Origin: Anaeramoeba flamelloides
Taxonomy: Eukaryota > Metamonada > Anaeramoebidae
DNA length: 64,000 nucleotides
Direction of reading: 5' to 3'
NCBI GenBank assembly: GCA_027625915.1
Contig: JANTQA010000029.1
Location: 2,666,001 to 2,730,000, forward strand
Shown: in pieces, positions 46,087 through 57,261 of the stretch
How positions within the stretch are numbered: position 1 is the first letter of the stretch
Layout: the number at the start of each line of letters is the position of its first letter
Position numbers and translations under genes: made by a program
The notes under the pieces: model-generated
What the model was told of the DNA's origin: nothing
The model's database searches: none
What the model saw: only the letters and a program-made list of their open reading frames with translations

Positions 46087-49000
46087 TTATTGCATAACAT
46101 ATATTTTACCATTTACTGAGGATGTTAATAGAATATGCTTTGAAGGATGATAAGAAAGCCCACATAATGTACTAGTACCTAAGTTAAGAGTTTTTGCAAC
46201 TTTCGATCCAACTAAATCCCAAAAATAAAGTTTCCCATCTTCAGAACAACTAACCACATGGCTATCATCATAAGTTAAACAACTTGAAAGTCTATAATCT
46301 TGATTTTTATGCCCTTGATAAGTATTTAATAAATCACCTTTTTTTAAAAAGTTTTACAAAAATTATTAAAAAAAAAAAAATTAAAAAATATTTGGAATAA
46401 ATGGAAAAAGAATTTAGTAATAGTTCATTAAAGTTATCTTTTTGGTACAGAAAATTTTGTAATGAGAAATATTTTTTTATCTCTTGCCATTTCAATAAGA
46501 GGATGACTGGATTTCAATCCCATACTGGAATGTTCATAATTAATAAAACCTTATCCTTTTTAATTATAATAGATAAAATTACAAAAGTTTCTGTTCAAAA
46601 ATGACTTTTTTTGGAAACATAATTTTATTTTCAATTTATATCAGAAATTATTGAAAAAACAAGTTAGAAATCAAAAATTTGAAAGTTGTTGTGGGAGACA
46701 TGTAAATAGGGGTTATTAAGATCAATATAAATAGATCAATCTTCGAATTGATGATGTTTTTTCAATATTAAAAAAAATAATAATAATAGAATTAAATAAT
46801 AAATACTTACCATTTGTTTTATTAATTAAATAATGCTTGCTATTTAAGCAACTTGCAAGTATGCATTTATTATCGTTTGATAAAGAAACATTTGAAATTG
46901 AAAAATTTATATTGTCGTCAAACATTTTCCCAACACGCAAATCAAAAATACGAATATGCCCATCAACAGATCCACAAATAATTTCATAATCGGTGGTTGA
47001 TATAGAAGTCACAGTGTCTGTAAATCCAGTCAAAGTTTGTATTGAAGAATATGATCTTGATTTTAAATCCCAACACTTTACAGTTTTATCAAAACTTCCT
47101 GTTAACAAAATCGAGGATTCATTATTTAAACATAAGGTGTCAACTTTTAATTCATGCTCTGAAAATTTTCTAAAAATTTTCCCTCTTGTTACATCCCACA
47201 TAAAAACCGAATTGCCCCCCCCACAAGAAAAAATTTTACTGTTATCCAACGATCTATTTTTTTTTTTTTCCATTTGTTTTTAATTTTGTATATTATATAT
47301 AATAAAACAAATTCATAAATAACATAAAGAATATAAAATATAAATATTTCAAACATTTTGATATAAAAAGAAAATTAATTTTGGTTAACTAAAATTATTC
47401 AACTTTAAAAAGAAATTAAACAAACAAATTAATAAAATAAATTCTAAAAAATTAAACTTTTTGTCAATAATAATTTATTTCGAAAAAAAAATCCAATTTC
47501 AAAAAATATTAAATGTTGAATCATTTTATTAATATTCCATTCGAAATTAATTATTACCAAAAATTCAAAATGATAAGCTATTTACAAATAATTTAGTTTT
47601 CTGAGATGATGGTAGAAAATTAAACATTTTCCAGTCAAAGGGGACCAGTTGTGGGGAGTTAATTACATATGTTTAAAGGGTTTGAATCGATATTAAAAGA
47701 AAAAATTTTTTTTGGAAATTTTCAAAATTGAAATCATTTTTGCACATTTTTGTTTTGTTTTTTCACTTTTTTTTTTACACATAATTCATTTGCAAATTTT
47801 AATTTCATTGCAAGATCGATAGTCACTTGGTAAAAACGTGTTATTCTAAGGTTACTGAAACAGTAAAAATGATTATAGAGAAATGATAATTTTTTTTATT
47901 GGAATTCTATTTGGACTTTGATCTTGATATTTGAATAATAAATGTGAAAAATTATCACTTCATTTTCATTTCCTTTTTCAAATAGAGACCACAAATCCCA
48001 ACACACTTCGTTTGGTGACTTGATTTCTAAAAGAAAATAACGGAAAATGAAGTAAAAATTGCTTCATATTTATTATTCAAATACCAATTGAATATCAAAA
48101 TGAACATTCTTATTGTTTTTCTCAATAGTGTACCCTAAGAATTTGGGTTTTTCAATTTTAAAGAAAATCTATTGATTTTTTAGTTTTATTTCAGTCGGAT
48201 ATCAACTATTCTTTGATGTTTATTATACTCCTTATTTCTTATTTAATCTTCAAATGGTCACTTTATAAAAAATGTTTGAGATTTGAAAAAAATGTTGTTT
48301 TTTGGATTTTTTTGGGTAACCTTTGACAGAAACAAAGTTTAGAATAAAAATAAATAACATTTTGTTGAAGGTATACGGGGTGTAATTTTTTTGAATAAAA
48401 CCTCTTCCATAATAAAAAAAATACAAAGAAATGACTTTTTTAAGGGATTGGCATCTACCGCAGAGAAGTCTAAAATTAAAGTATGTCGTTATTGAATATA
48501 AAATCACATTAGTGAGCCATGGTTCAAATGTCTCTAAAAATTCGATTAGGTAAAGTTGTGCTATTTGTTAATTCCATCAATTATAAATGATGTTTTATTA
48601 GTAAAAAATTTTAATAATTTTGAAAAAAAACATGAATTTCGAGACAAATTTAAAGATTGAATCATTACTATTCAGATTACAAAGTTGCAAAATATCTTTC
48701 TTAAATTTGTCTCGAAATGTATATTAGTTTAATAAATAATTCCGTTTTTTTAAAATAAAAAGTATAATTAACAAAAAAATTATTTTCGGAATATTGAGAA
48801 TATATTGATAATACAACTAGCTTTATAAAAAGGAAACTGAAATAATCCACCTTTTGATTTTTGGTTGAAGATTATTGAGTAAATCTTGAAATTAGCAAAA
48901 ATGAAATAGTTCCTTTTGGAGTCTAAATATTGAATTATTAGATACTTTAAATACTATTATGTTGAGTTTCAATTTTTAGTTTTGAAAAAGGAATTAAAAG

Positions 49001-52000
49001 AACAATTTTTTCAAAATGACAAATTTTTAATTCAGATCATTGATAAAAAATCTAATAATTTATTGTTGGATATAATTTGTAAATAGATTTTTTGGAGCAA
49101 TTTAAGCCATGAATTGCAAATATCATTTACCCCCATTTACAAAATACATTAATTATAGACGAATTTAGGGTGATTTTATTGATTAAATTCAAAATATTTC
49201 TTACCAAAACTTTCCTTATACACATGTTTTTTTTATGAAATAATAGAGGTTTTGATGATAACATGCTATAATTCATGATAACGTTACAAAAATCGCGATA
49301 ATTTTCATCAAATCGCGATATATCAGAAAATCGCTATAATTCAATATTATCGTGATAATATAACAAATCGCGATATTCTATAAAATCGCGATAATTATTA
49401 AAAAATCGTGATAAATGCCAAAATATCGCGATTACTTTTTAATCGCGATATAATAGTTGATGGGTTTTTGGGCTAATTGAGAAATATTTTGAATAAAAAA
49501 TTTTTTTTGATCAAAAAATAGATTAGGTGACAAAAAGTCATTCTTTTGAAAAAACAACAAAAAAGATACTTGATCCAATCAAGGATCAGATCAAAGAGTT
49601 TTGTTGTTTTTTCATTTGTTTGGTTGACAAACCGATCGATCCTTTTAGATCAACAACAATAAGAACTAAAGAGAAATAAATATTTTTTCAGTTAATGGTG
49701 GTGTTGGAAATTGCTTTGAATAATTAGCTTCTAAAATAACCAACCCTTAATCTGTTCTTTAAAGAATGTTTTCTTGGGTTACAATATTTTCATTTTTTCT
49801 CAGAAAGCTAAAAGGAGTTGGATAACTCTTCAAAAGATTTCACAACATCCTTGCCAGATGATCACCAATTATTGAGATTTTTTATACAGTTCTTGTCTTC
49901 TTCTTCTTTTTCTACTCATATCTTTGTATTGGACAGAAAACACAATTAGAATAATAGAAGTTTTTGTTTGATCGATCACCAATAAGAAGGAAAATTATTC
50001 CTTATTCTTTTTGGCTATTTAAAATTGTGAAGATAACAACTCCATTTTAAGAAAACACACATAATTTATATTCAAGTGTATTGATGAGATGGGTAATTAT
50101 TTGTTTGATAATAAAATTTGTTTGAGATTTTATATTTTGTTAAAAAAAAAATGAAAAGAATAAAATTTTTTTCCACAACAAACCAAACTCATTCCCTTAA
50201 TAAAAGTTTTCTGTCTTTCAAAACTTTCAAACCCTTGAAGACAGTTCACAACCCTTACAAACACTTTCTGACATTATTAAAGGGGAAAGTGTTGTAAAAA
50301 TCTAAAGGCTTTGTAAAAGTCAAGAGATTTTTTTAAAAATGAAACGAAAATAATAATTTTTCATTTTTTCGCGATAATGTGAATATCGCGATAATGTTGT
50401 TTATCGCGATTTTATGATTTTTCGCGATAAAGTTGGACTAATCACGATTTTTTTAATATTATTGCGATTTTATTGTGAATATCATGATAATATATGTTAT
50501 CATCAAAACCTCTAATCATTGTGGAAAAGGGTAAAACACGTTTTTTAATTGTAAATCCTACTGAAAAATGAATAGTTTTATCATTAAAAAAAAATATTAA
50601 GATAAAGTATTAATCACAATAATAGTGACCACTCTACTCTGTCTTATCGTTAATATTTTATCTTTATTTATTAATTATTAAATAAATTTTGAAAATTTTA
50701 ACTTTTCTTGGATATTGATAAATTCAAATAAAGTTCTAAAAATTTTTACTTCATTTCCCATTTTACAAATTTTTTACACAAGCTTTGGATAAAGAATTTC
50801 ATTTGTTTAAATGTTTAAGAAACTTTATAAAATTAGTTGATCCTTCATGAGATTCTTTTTGTTGTGTTGTTTTTAAAAATGGTGCTCCAAGATTACAAAA
50901 ATGTGAAATTGAACTAAAAATGTTATTACATAAATTTGAATTTATCAGTATAAGAAAAGTTAATAATCGGATAAAACTAAAAGGGTGTCGCTACAGCTAT
51001 TTTATTATTTGATTAATAATAAAATGATCAATTATTTTTTGGTGTTGTTGCTCATTAGAAGTAAATTTGTTTCTTCTTTTAATTGAAATATATTTTCATT
51101 TTCAGTAAAATACTAACCTTGCAATTTATTTTGCATTTTTTGTTGAATTTTAAAGAGGAATTTTGAAATGAAAATTTGTTTTTTTTTTCTCAAGATTTAA
51201 ATTCTCTGTTAGTTTCACAAATACATTACAGATTGCTTTCAAAGTGTTTTAAAAATTGCTTTGTGGTGTGTTATTAATTCTTCTATTACTTTCCATTGTT
51301 TACCTTGGTGACTTGTTCATTTTAATTTGGAATTACTAATCGTGTTCAGGAAATGCTATTCAGACAGCCAATCACAATTCTTTGGATCTGAAGACAAATG
51401 AATAGTTTAATTTTGATCGTTTTTTTTTCTTGTGCTTGAGCTGTTGAAAAGATTACTTTGGATTGACTTTCGGAGAAGAGAAAGAAAGAAAAAATTGCTT
51501 TCAAGAGTTTAAAATTGTGTTCTTCAAGAATTTTCTGTTATTAAAACCAGGATAATGTCTTCTAAGTTACAAAATGGCAAATATTGTGAAATGTTACAGC
51601 CCCCAAATTGCTTGGGTTTTAAATTCTTGGAGAGAAGAAATCACCAGAATTGAAGATCGTGTTTAAATTAAGAAAGTAAAAAAAACAAAAAAACAAACAA
51701 GAGCAAAAAAGAAAAAGATTATCAAGTTTTACACATCAATATCAGTAATACCATAGCCATGACCGACATAAGTCTTAATGTGTGCTCCTAAATAAGGGTT
51801 CCATAATTTGATTGTTTTATCTGAGCTACAAGACAAACAATATTTCCCGCCATCTGGAAGATTTCAAAAAAAAAGAAAAGAAAAGAAAGGAAAGGAAAGG
51901 AAAGTAAAGGAAGGTGATTAAATTTTAATTAAAAAAAGATTCAAGATTGAGCAGATATGAGAAAGAAGGATTTATTACGAGTAAATTTAACAACGTAAAC

Positions 52001-52054
52001 AGGCCCCTTATGGCCTTCCAGTAATTGTACACATTTTGAAGGAAGATTGGTCAT
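46087..52054 (-). CDS. WDR83/MORG1-type WD40 scaffold protein, four exons, 296 aa
   Basis: Exons in gene order are 52054-51979, 51853-51733, 47253-46811 and 46337-46087; together 891 nt in frame with GT-AG junctions. It reads MTNLPSKCVQLLEGHKGPVY, GGKYCLSCSSDKTIKLWNPY, GAHIKTYVGHGYGITDIDVS, LDNSKIFSCGGGNSVFMWDV, KTVKCWDLKSRSYSSIQTL, EIICGSVDGHIRIFDLRVGK, then GHKNQDYRLSSCLTYDDSHV, VSCSEDGKLYFWDLVGSKVA and a final blade ending NGKIYVMQ. The order of GH...WD blades and words such as GSVDGHIRIFDLR, LDNSK, GHKNQDYRL and SCSEDGK match MORG1/WDR83, known as a MAP-kinase scaffold and a spliceosome C-complex component. Length fits the family (about 310). Intron 2 is 4.5 kb and filled with repeats. 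Confidence 0.92.
46434..46549 (-). other. Possible alternative terminal exon of the WDR83-like gene
   Basis: Inside intron 3 the minus strand reads, after a possible acceptor GGATAAG, GFINYEHSSMGLKSSHPLIE then MARDKKIFLITKFSVPKR and TAA. If spliced to the GGTAAGT donor used by exon 3, the phase is correct (AAT G + GT). The product would lose the last two WD blades and gain this tail. The composition is clearly protein-like and richer in G/C than the rest of the intron. It could instead be a relic of another gene. Confidence 0.4.
47924..48088. mobile_element. MITE-like element, copy 3
   Basis: The left end reads CTTGATATTTGAATAATAAA then TGTGAAAAATTATCACTTCA; the right end reads GGAAAATGAAGTAAAAATTG then CTTCATATTTATTATTCAAA and TACCAATTG. 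Same centre (CACAAATCCCAACACACTTC, a variant of the consensus). Confidence 0.7.
48438..49110 (+). repeat. Hairpin-containing dispersed repeat, copy 2
   Basis: Begins TTAAGGGATTGGCATCTACC. A perfect 17 bp stem, ATTTCGAGACAAATTTA at 48636-48652 and its complement at 48702-48718, encloses a 49 nt loop, the same length as in copy 1. The stem core differs from copy 1 (CGAGA/TCTCG against CGCCA/TGGCG), yet pairing is kept. Confidence 0.75.
49246..50512. mobile_element. Foldback element with ATCGCGAT arrays
   Basis: Perfect 19 bp ends, GAGGTTTTGATGATAACAT at 49246-49264 and its complement at 50494-50512, are flanked by TA on both sides (49244-49245 and 50513-50514). Behind the left end, nine ATCGCGAT-like units start at 49293, 49313, 49331, 49350, 49368, 49386, 49406, 49426 and 49443. 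Behind the right end, seven units start at 50369, 50386, 50404, 50422, 50442, 50462 and 50482. Spacing is 17-20 bp. The ~0.9 kb centre has no long frame. A TA target duplication would fit a Tc1/mariner-like source, but no transposase is present. Confidence 0.8.
50745..50960 (+). repeat. Dispersed repeat shared with 63020-63240
   Basis: Shares, in order, TTTTTTACACAAGCTTTG, GAAACTTTATAAAATT, AAATGG, GAAATTGAACT and AAATTTGAATTTATCAG with 63020-63240. Confidence 0.65.
51220..51665 (+). other. Coding-like, less AT-rich stretch inside the WDR83-like intron
   Basis: Several plus-strand frames have protein-like composition: GNAIQTANHNSLDLKTNE at about 51352, and KDYFGLTFGEEKERKNCFQE, then a stop, then KMANIVKCYSPQIAWVLNSW and REEITRIEDRV at about 51448-51665. 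A competing frame from ATG 51554 reads MSSKLQNGKYCEMLQPPNCL. No frame is clean and no family is recognised. It may be an inserted relic antisense to the host gene. Confidence 0.25.
51876..51912. repeat. GAAAG-type simple repeat in WDR83-like intron 1
   Basis: Tandem AAAAG/GAAAG units on the plus strand, just beyond the acceptor of exon 2 within the 125 nt first intron, where they form a C/T-rich tract on the transcribed strand. Confidence 0.75.
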
Positions 52055-54397
52055 CAAACAATTAATACAAAAAATGAAAAGAAATTTGGAAAGAAAATTT
52101 TTCACAGTTCGGATTTGACCTTTTAATCAAACCACAAGTCTGTTTATTTGTAATCAATTAACCAACACCAGAGTTCCTTTACTTCTTCTTAAAGATAGAT
52201 ACCGTCAATTTAACATAAATAAAGCCTTTCACGTACTTAATGGATTAGCTTCTACCAAGAAGAAGTCTAAAATTAAAGTATGTTGTTATTAAATGTTAAA
52301 ACACTAGTACTGTATGGTTCAAATATCACCTTAAAAATCCCAAGAGTCAAGTAAAAAAGAACCATTAGATAATCTCTTTAATTAAAAATGATCCTTATAT
52401 CAGTAAAAAACACAAAGAATTTAAGAAAAAAATCATTTTTTTTGAGAAATTTAAAGGTTGAACCTTCAATACTTAGACTTTCAAGATTAAAAAATCGTTC
52501 TTAAGTAGGTCTAGAAATATAGATTAAAAGCTAAAAAATTCAATTTTTTTAAAATTAAATAATTAACCAATAGATTATAATAAGGAAAATTATTTCTGAA
52601 ATCATGGAAATTTATTGATGTTGCAACTATTGTTATAAAAAGGATACAAATTTAATCAACAGTCTGTGGTTTTTTTAGGTAGCTAATTATTGGTTCATCT
52701 TTGAAATTAAAAAATGAAAAGAAAGATTCTTTAGGAGCTTATAAATAATATATATCAAATACTAAAATAAAATTATTTTGAGTTTTTTTTTTTTATGATT
52801 TGAAAAAGGAATTAAAATAATAATTACCAAAATGAAAATTTTCAATAGTGATCATTAATAAAAAATATAATAATTTATTGTTCCATAATTTATATAATAG
52901 ATTTTTTAAAGTCATATTGACAGATCGGCCATGGTATCATTGTTACTCAATTACAGTACACTTTAATTATAGACACTTTTGAGTAGATGTTAATCCCGTT
53001 ACAATCGAGAAATAAATACTTTCTAATTGTCGAAAATTACAGAAATTATTTTAAATGTATGTTTTTCAAAGTGTTATTTCATCCAAAATACCCTTTGCCC
53101 AAAATAAATAACATGGTTCAAAAATCCCATGAAATTTTTTTCTTATTCTAAATGAATATTTAATTCAATATAGTTTTATAAATATATCTAATAACAAATC
53201 AAATTTGAAGGTGAATTAATTTATATTTTATAAAAAATTAAATTTAGAATAAATTTTTTTTCAAAATGTTTTTAACAATTTTTCAATTATTTCTATTGTT
53301 TTTAGTGATAAATAATTTGGAAAATTTTTCGTAATTTTTATAGAAATAATTACACAATTTATTGTTTATTTTGTGGAAATTTTTATTTTAATTCTAGAAC
53401 TTTAAGAAATTAATATCATTTTCACTCCTATTTATTTTCAGTTTCATTGATCCTTTGATCTATAAGTTTCAGAGAAAAAGAACCATGATTTTTAAATCCG
53501 GAACATGTTGATGTCAAGTAAACATAGGTATTTTAAACTAAAATAAGTCTTCGCATATTTGTTTCTGTCATATTATATACTTTTCATATCGCCTCATTTA
53601 GTGAATTTTGCTTTTATATAATTGCTTTTGAAGAAATTATTACCCAACACTATAAGATCATAAAAATTTACATAAGAATCAAAATAATGTCCAAAACAAT
53701 TCAATAACTAAATTCTATTTTTTAAAGTTAAAAAGAATTATTGTTCTTTTTTTGAAATTCAGTAGATTTTTTAAACTGTGTTAATCCAAAACTTAGTGGT
53801 TTCATTTTTAAAGTGTATTTTTATACACCTCCTTCATACAATAGGATTTTTTTCTCATAAATAGAATATTATATTTTTTTGAATAATTTGAAAATATGTT
53901 GTATTTTGAAGTTTTAGAAAAATGAGAAAAATGGATCAAACTTTTTAAAAACAATAATTCATTTCGGAAAAATATCATTAAAAATAAATTTGGTATTTTA
54001 TGGTAATCTTATTTTTACTAAATTTTTCAATTTCAAAATCTGAATTATATTTTTTTTTTTTTGTATTTGCTCTTGAATTTACTAGGATATTTTTTTTAGG
54101 GTACTGTTCACTTAAGATATAAATATTATTTTTAAAAATAATCAAATTCTTGTCGAAAAGTTGATATTTGATCTTTGATTTTTGATTTTATTTCTTTGAA
54201 ACAATAAATAAATAAAATTAAATAATAAATTTCAAATTTTAGAATTTAATTAAAAACATTCTTTATAAAAATAAAAATAAATAATACCATTAGTTTATTT
54301 TTTTAAAAATATATAACAACTTTGAAAAATTAAATAAAAATGAAAAAAGAAAAAAAGTTTTAAGAAAAAAGAAGAAAAACACATATTTTCTTATTAT
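52055..54397. other. Interval upstream of the WDR83-like gene
   Basis: No gene. It carries hairpin repeat copy 3 (52237-52915), beginning about 180 bp upstream of the WDR83-like ATG. The remainder is AT-rich and unremarkable. Confidence 0.5.
52237..52915 (+). repeat. Hairpin-containing dispersed repeat, copy 3
   Basis: Begins TTAATGGATTAGCTTCTACC and aligns with the other copies through to AATAATTTATTGTTCC and AGATTTTTTAAAG. The stem region is degraded (TTTGAGAAATTTA against TAAGTAGGTCTAGAAAT). The tail also shares TTAATTATAGAC at about 52970 with 49150. Confidence 0.65.
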
Positions 54398-55108
54398 TTA
54401 TTTCTTTTCTTTCTTTTTTTTTTTACCTTTTGCTTGGCTTATGGAATCTTTATATTTTTTTTCAGTTTCCAATATTTCTTTAAATCTTGTTTTCCAATTA
54501 TTTTCTTTTCTAACTATTTCTTTTGTTGATTCATACATGAGTTGCTTTGATTTATTATTTATTTTGGCAACTTTATTTAATTGTGTCATTAAAATTTTCA
54601 ACCGTTGATAAATTGGATCATCATCTTCCTGTTGAAAATTGGGAGAAGGTTCAATGATAAGTCCAACTTTTATTAATTCTGACATTGCTTTTAAAGATAG
54701 GTTCCCATTTTTTTGGATGATGGGTATTTGTGAATGGGTGTGTTGTGATGATTGGGAAATGATCTGTTTTGTATTAATACCATTATATTTCCGAGGAAAT
54801 CTGGGATCCTTAGGATTTCTCCAATATTGGTATGAGTTTTTTAATTGGTCTAATTGTGTTACGAGTCTTTTGTTTTTATGTGCTAAATTTGAAGATTTTG
54901 TATTGCTTTCAATGAGTGATCCTAATAATCTGCAAAATACACGTGAAGATTTTTCAATTTCATTTCTTAGTTTTTCGGATTTTGATTTATTGGAAGATCC
55001 ATGAGATTGCGAGTTTTCATCATTTATATTTGTTGATGGTGAATCTTGAAAATTCCATGTTATTTGGTAAAGTGGTGGAATTTGTGAATACCCTTCTTTA
55101 ATTAAATC
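54398..55108 (-). CDS. Unidentified coiled-coil protein, 3' exon of 236 codons
   Basis: A continuous frame runs from a likely splice acceptor (ATCAAAG at 55109-55110) to TAA at 54398. It reads DLIKEGYSQIPPLYQITWNF, a Ser/Asn linker, then KLRNEIEKSSRVFCRLLGSL, LAHKNKRLVTQLDQLKNSYQ, YWRNPKDPRFPRKYNGINT, AMSELIKVGLIIEPSPNFQQ, DDPIYQRLKILMTQLNKVAK and ends with a Lys-rich tail. The helical, heptad-like parts suggest a coiled-coil subunit of a complex. In-frame stops lie just upstream, so the start codon must be in an earlier exon, which I could not find. The usual first ATG (54685) would drop the better-conserved-looking front half. I do not recognise the family. Confidence 0.7.
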   Translation of the reverse strand, partial: DLIKEGYSQIPPLYQITWNFQDSPSTNINDENSQSHGSSNKSKSEKLRNEIEKSSRVFCRLLGSLIESNTKSSNLAHKNKRLVTQLDQLKNSYQYWRNPKDPRFPRKYNGINTKQIISQSSQHTHSQIPIIQKNGNLSLKAMSELIKVGLIIEPSPNFQQEDDDPIYQRLKILMTQLNKVAKINNKSKQLMYESTKEIVRKENNWKTRFKEILETEKKYKDSISQAKGKKKKKEKK

Positions 55109-56079
55109 CTTTGATTATTTGATATTTAATTCAATATACGTAAATTTAAGTTTGAAAATTAGACATTAAATAAAAATGAGAAAATTAATTTTAATAAAAG
55201 ATTAAATTGGTTTTGTCGTCATATGCATTTTTTCAACTTTAGAGTTCAATGATAAAATATTTGAAAATAAAATTTTTATTTATTAATTTCACAATGACGA
55301 TAATAGAGTGAAAGAAATCATCTTTATTTTTATTTTGTATTTCTGAGTTGGTTTGGGGTGTTATAATGATATTTAATTATTTCTAAGTCTGCTTTTTATT
55401 TTTTTTTACATTTTTTTACTCTCTTTATTTCTTGCTTGTATTTTTCTTTATCTTGCCTTTATTTAAAATAATGTAACCATGATTGAAATTATTAATTTTT
55501 TTCGATTTTTTCCCTGACCAAAATTTCTTTTTATTTTGAAGAAGAACCACAAAGAAACTGAACGAGTGGTTATTTATTAATATTGTGTATATGAATCAAG
55601 AAAGTATGGGTAACTTCAAAATAAAACAGAAAAAGTAAAGACAAAAAATATCAAGGTTTAAAACAAATCAGATCAAAAAAGAAAAAATAAATTACAACAA
55701 TTAAATAAATATCTTAAATGTACATTCATAATCAAATTCCAAATTTCAAATTAAATTAACCCAAAATATCATGACTGTGATTTTAAGTGTTCTTAATTAA
55801 ATGGTGAGCATTGTTTATTTTTATTTTGATTGTTTTAATTTTTGCTAATTGTATACCCTTTTTAACGGAATTTTTTTTTTTTGAAAATTTTTTGTTTTTT
55901 CTTTTTCAGTTATCAAGAAAATTTTAGTTATGTAATTTCCCTTGAATAACTATGAAATCCATGGTTTTACTCTTAAATTTCCTTTAAAATGGGTTTAAGT
56001 AAAAAGGATTCTAGAGTGTAATCGAAATTTGGTTAATAATAATATAAATATGTTTTTTTTTTTTTTTTACAACTTGTAA

Positions 56080-56590
56080 CTAAACTAAATTTCATAATAA
56101 ATGGTCCATCTTACATTTGAATAATGAATTGCTTTTGTATCGTTTTGAAGTTTTTCCCCTCACAATGAAAAGTTTGCAAATAAATCATTTTTTCTCTTTT
56201 TTATTTTTTCAACATTTTTTTGTTAAAATGGAAAATAAAAATGAAAAATTTGAAAGAAGTAACAGATGAATTAATGAAAAATTTGGTTTCAAATATGAAA
56301 AAGAGATTAGATTTAGAGATTCAAATGGGAGGAGAATCGATAAATGGGTTTTATTAAATTTTTTAAATTTTCTATTTTTTATGTAATGCTTCTTTCAAAA
56401 TAAATGGCCAAATTTTTTTTAACAGTTTTTTTTATTTTTTTTTCTTTTATTTTTATACAAAAAATAAATATCTCTAAAGTATAGTATTGAATATTAAAAT
56501 TGAAATTTTTATATTATAATAGATAACTTCAATTATTAAAAATATTTTTATTTAAAATTTGATTTTGAAAGGGTCAATTATTATGAAAGA
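56080..56590 (+). repeat. Inverted duplicate of 15110-15605 with coding-like end
   Basis: On the plus strand a 38-codon frame at about 56241-56357 reads MKNLKEVTDELMKNLVSNMK then KRLDLEIQMGGESINGFY and TAA. It corresponds to the minus-strand frame at 15.3 kb. The shared block continues about 230 bp past the stop, so the duplication includes 3' flanking DNA. Confidence 0.7.
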
Positions 56591-57087
56591 TAGTTTATGT
56601 TGAATATACATATTATTTTTATCAATCACGAATATTAATAACAAACTAATTTGTCATTTTTTGTGTTTATACATCCCGATTAAATCTCGAAATTACAAAT
56701 TTCAAAAAAAGTATTACTTGTTAATTTCTAAATGTTATTTTTTAATTAAGATGAATTTCATTGTTTTGGTTTCTCTTTTTTCTATTTGGAAAATTTTGGA
56801 AAAAAAAAAATAAAAAGATCAGTAATTATAATTGTGATCAATCATAAAAAATATAGTATATTTATTGATCTAATAATACTGAACCAATGTTTTTTAGAAT
56901 AATTTTAACGATGGAATACTTATACAATTACCCAACAATCCTGAAAAACTTTTAAAAAAATATAATATTTGGGAAAAAAGTTTCAACAGCATTTTTAATA
57001 GGGAAACATTTACAAGAACCTTACCGAAAACAAAAATTAAAAATAATATAAAAAAAGAAAAAATTAACTTCAAAAAATAATTCATTA

Positions 57088-57252
57088 TTGGTATTTTATT
57101 TAAAAACGGTGAAAATTTTCACTTCATTTTCAATTTCCTTTTTGTAACAAAGCCCCAAATTACAACCTACTTTTATTAAAAAACAATTTTTAAAAGAAAT
57201 ATATCAAAATGAAGTGAAAATTTTTACCCATTTATAATTCAAATACCAGTAT
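57088..57252. mobile_element. MITE-like element, copy 4
   Basis: The left end reads ATTGGTATTTTATTTAAAAA then CGGTGAAAATTTTCACTTCA; the right end reads AAAATGAAGTGAAAATTTTT then CCCATTTATAATTCAAATAC and CAGTAT. Arms are about 45 bp and the centre CCAAATTACAACC is shared. Confidence 0.75.
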
Positions 57253-57261
57253 ATTATTTTC

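Larger units (their letters stand above)
47254..51732 (-). other. WDR83-like gene intron 2, 4.5 kb, nest of repeats
   Basis: Holds a MITE-like copy (47924-48088), a region reversed relative to 22260-22420 (48180-48345), hairpin repeat copy 2 (48438-49110), the ATCGCGAT foldback element (49246-50512), a repeat fragment shared with 63.0 kb (50745-50960), and a less AT-rich coding-like stretch at 51220-51665. Confidence 0.8.

Noticed and set aside
46993-47283. 96-codon plus-strand frame opposite the WD40 exon
   Set aside because: It is a shadow of exon 3 of the WDR83-like gene.
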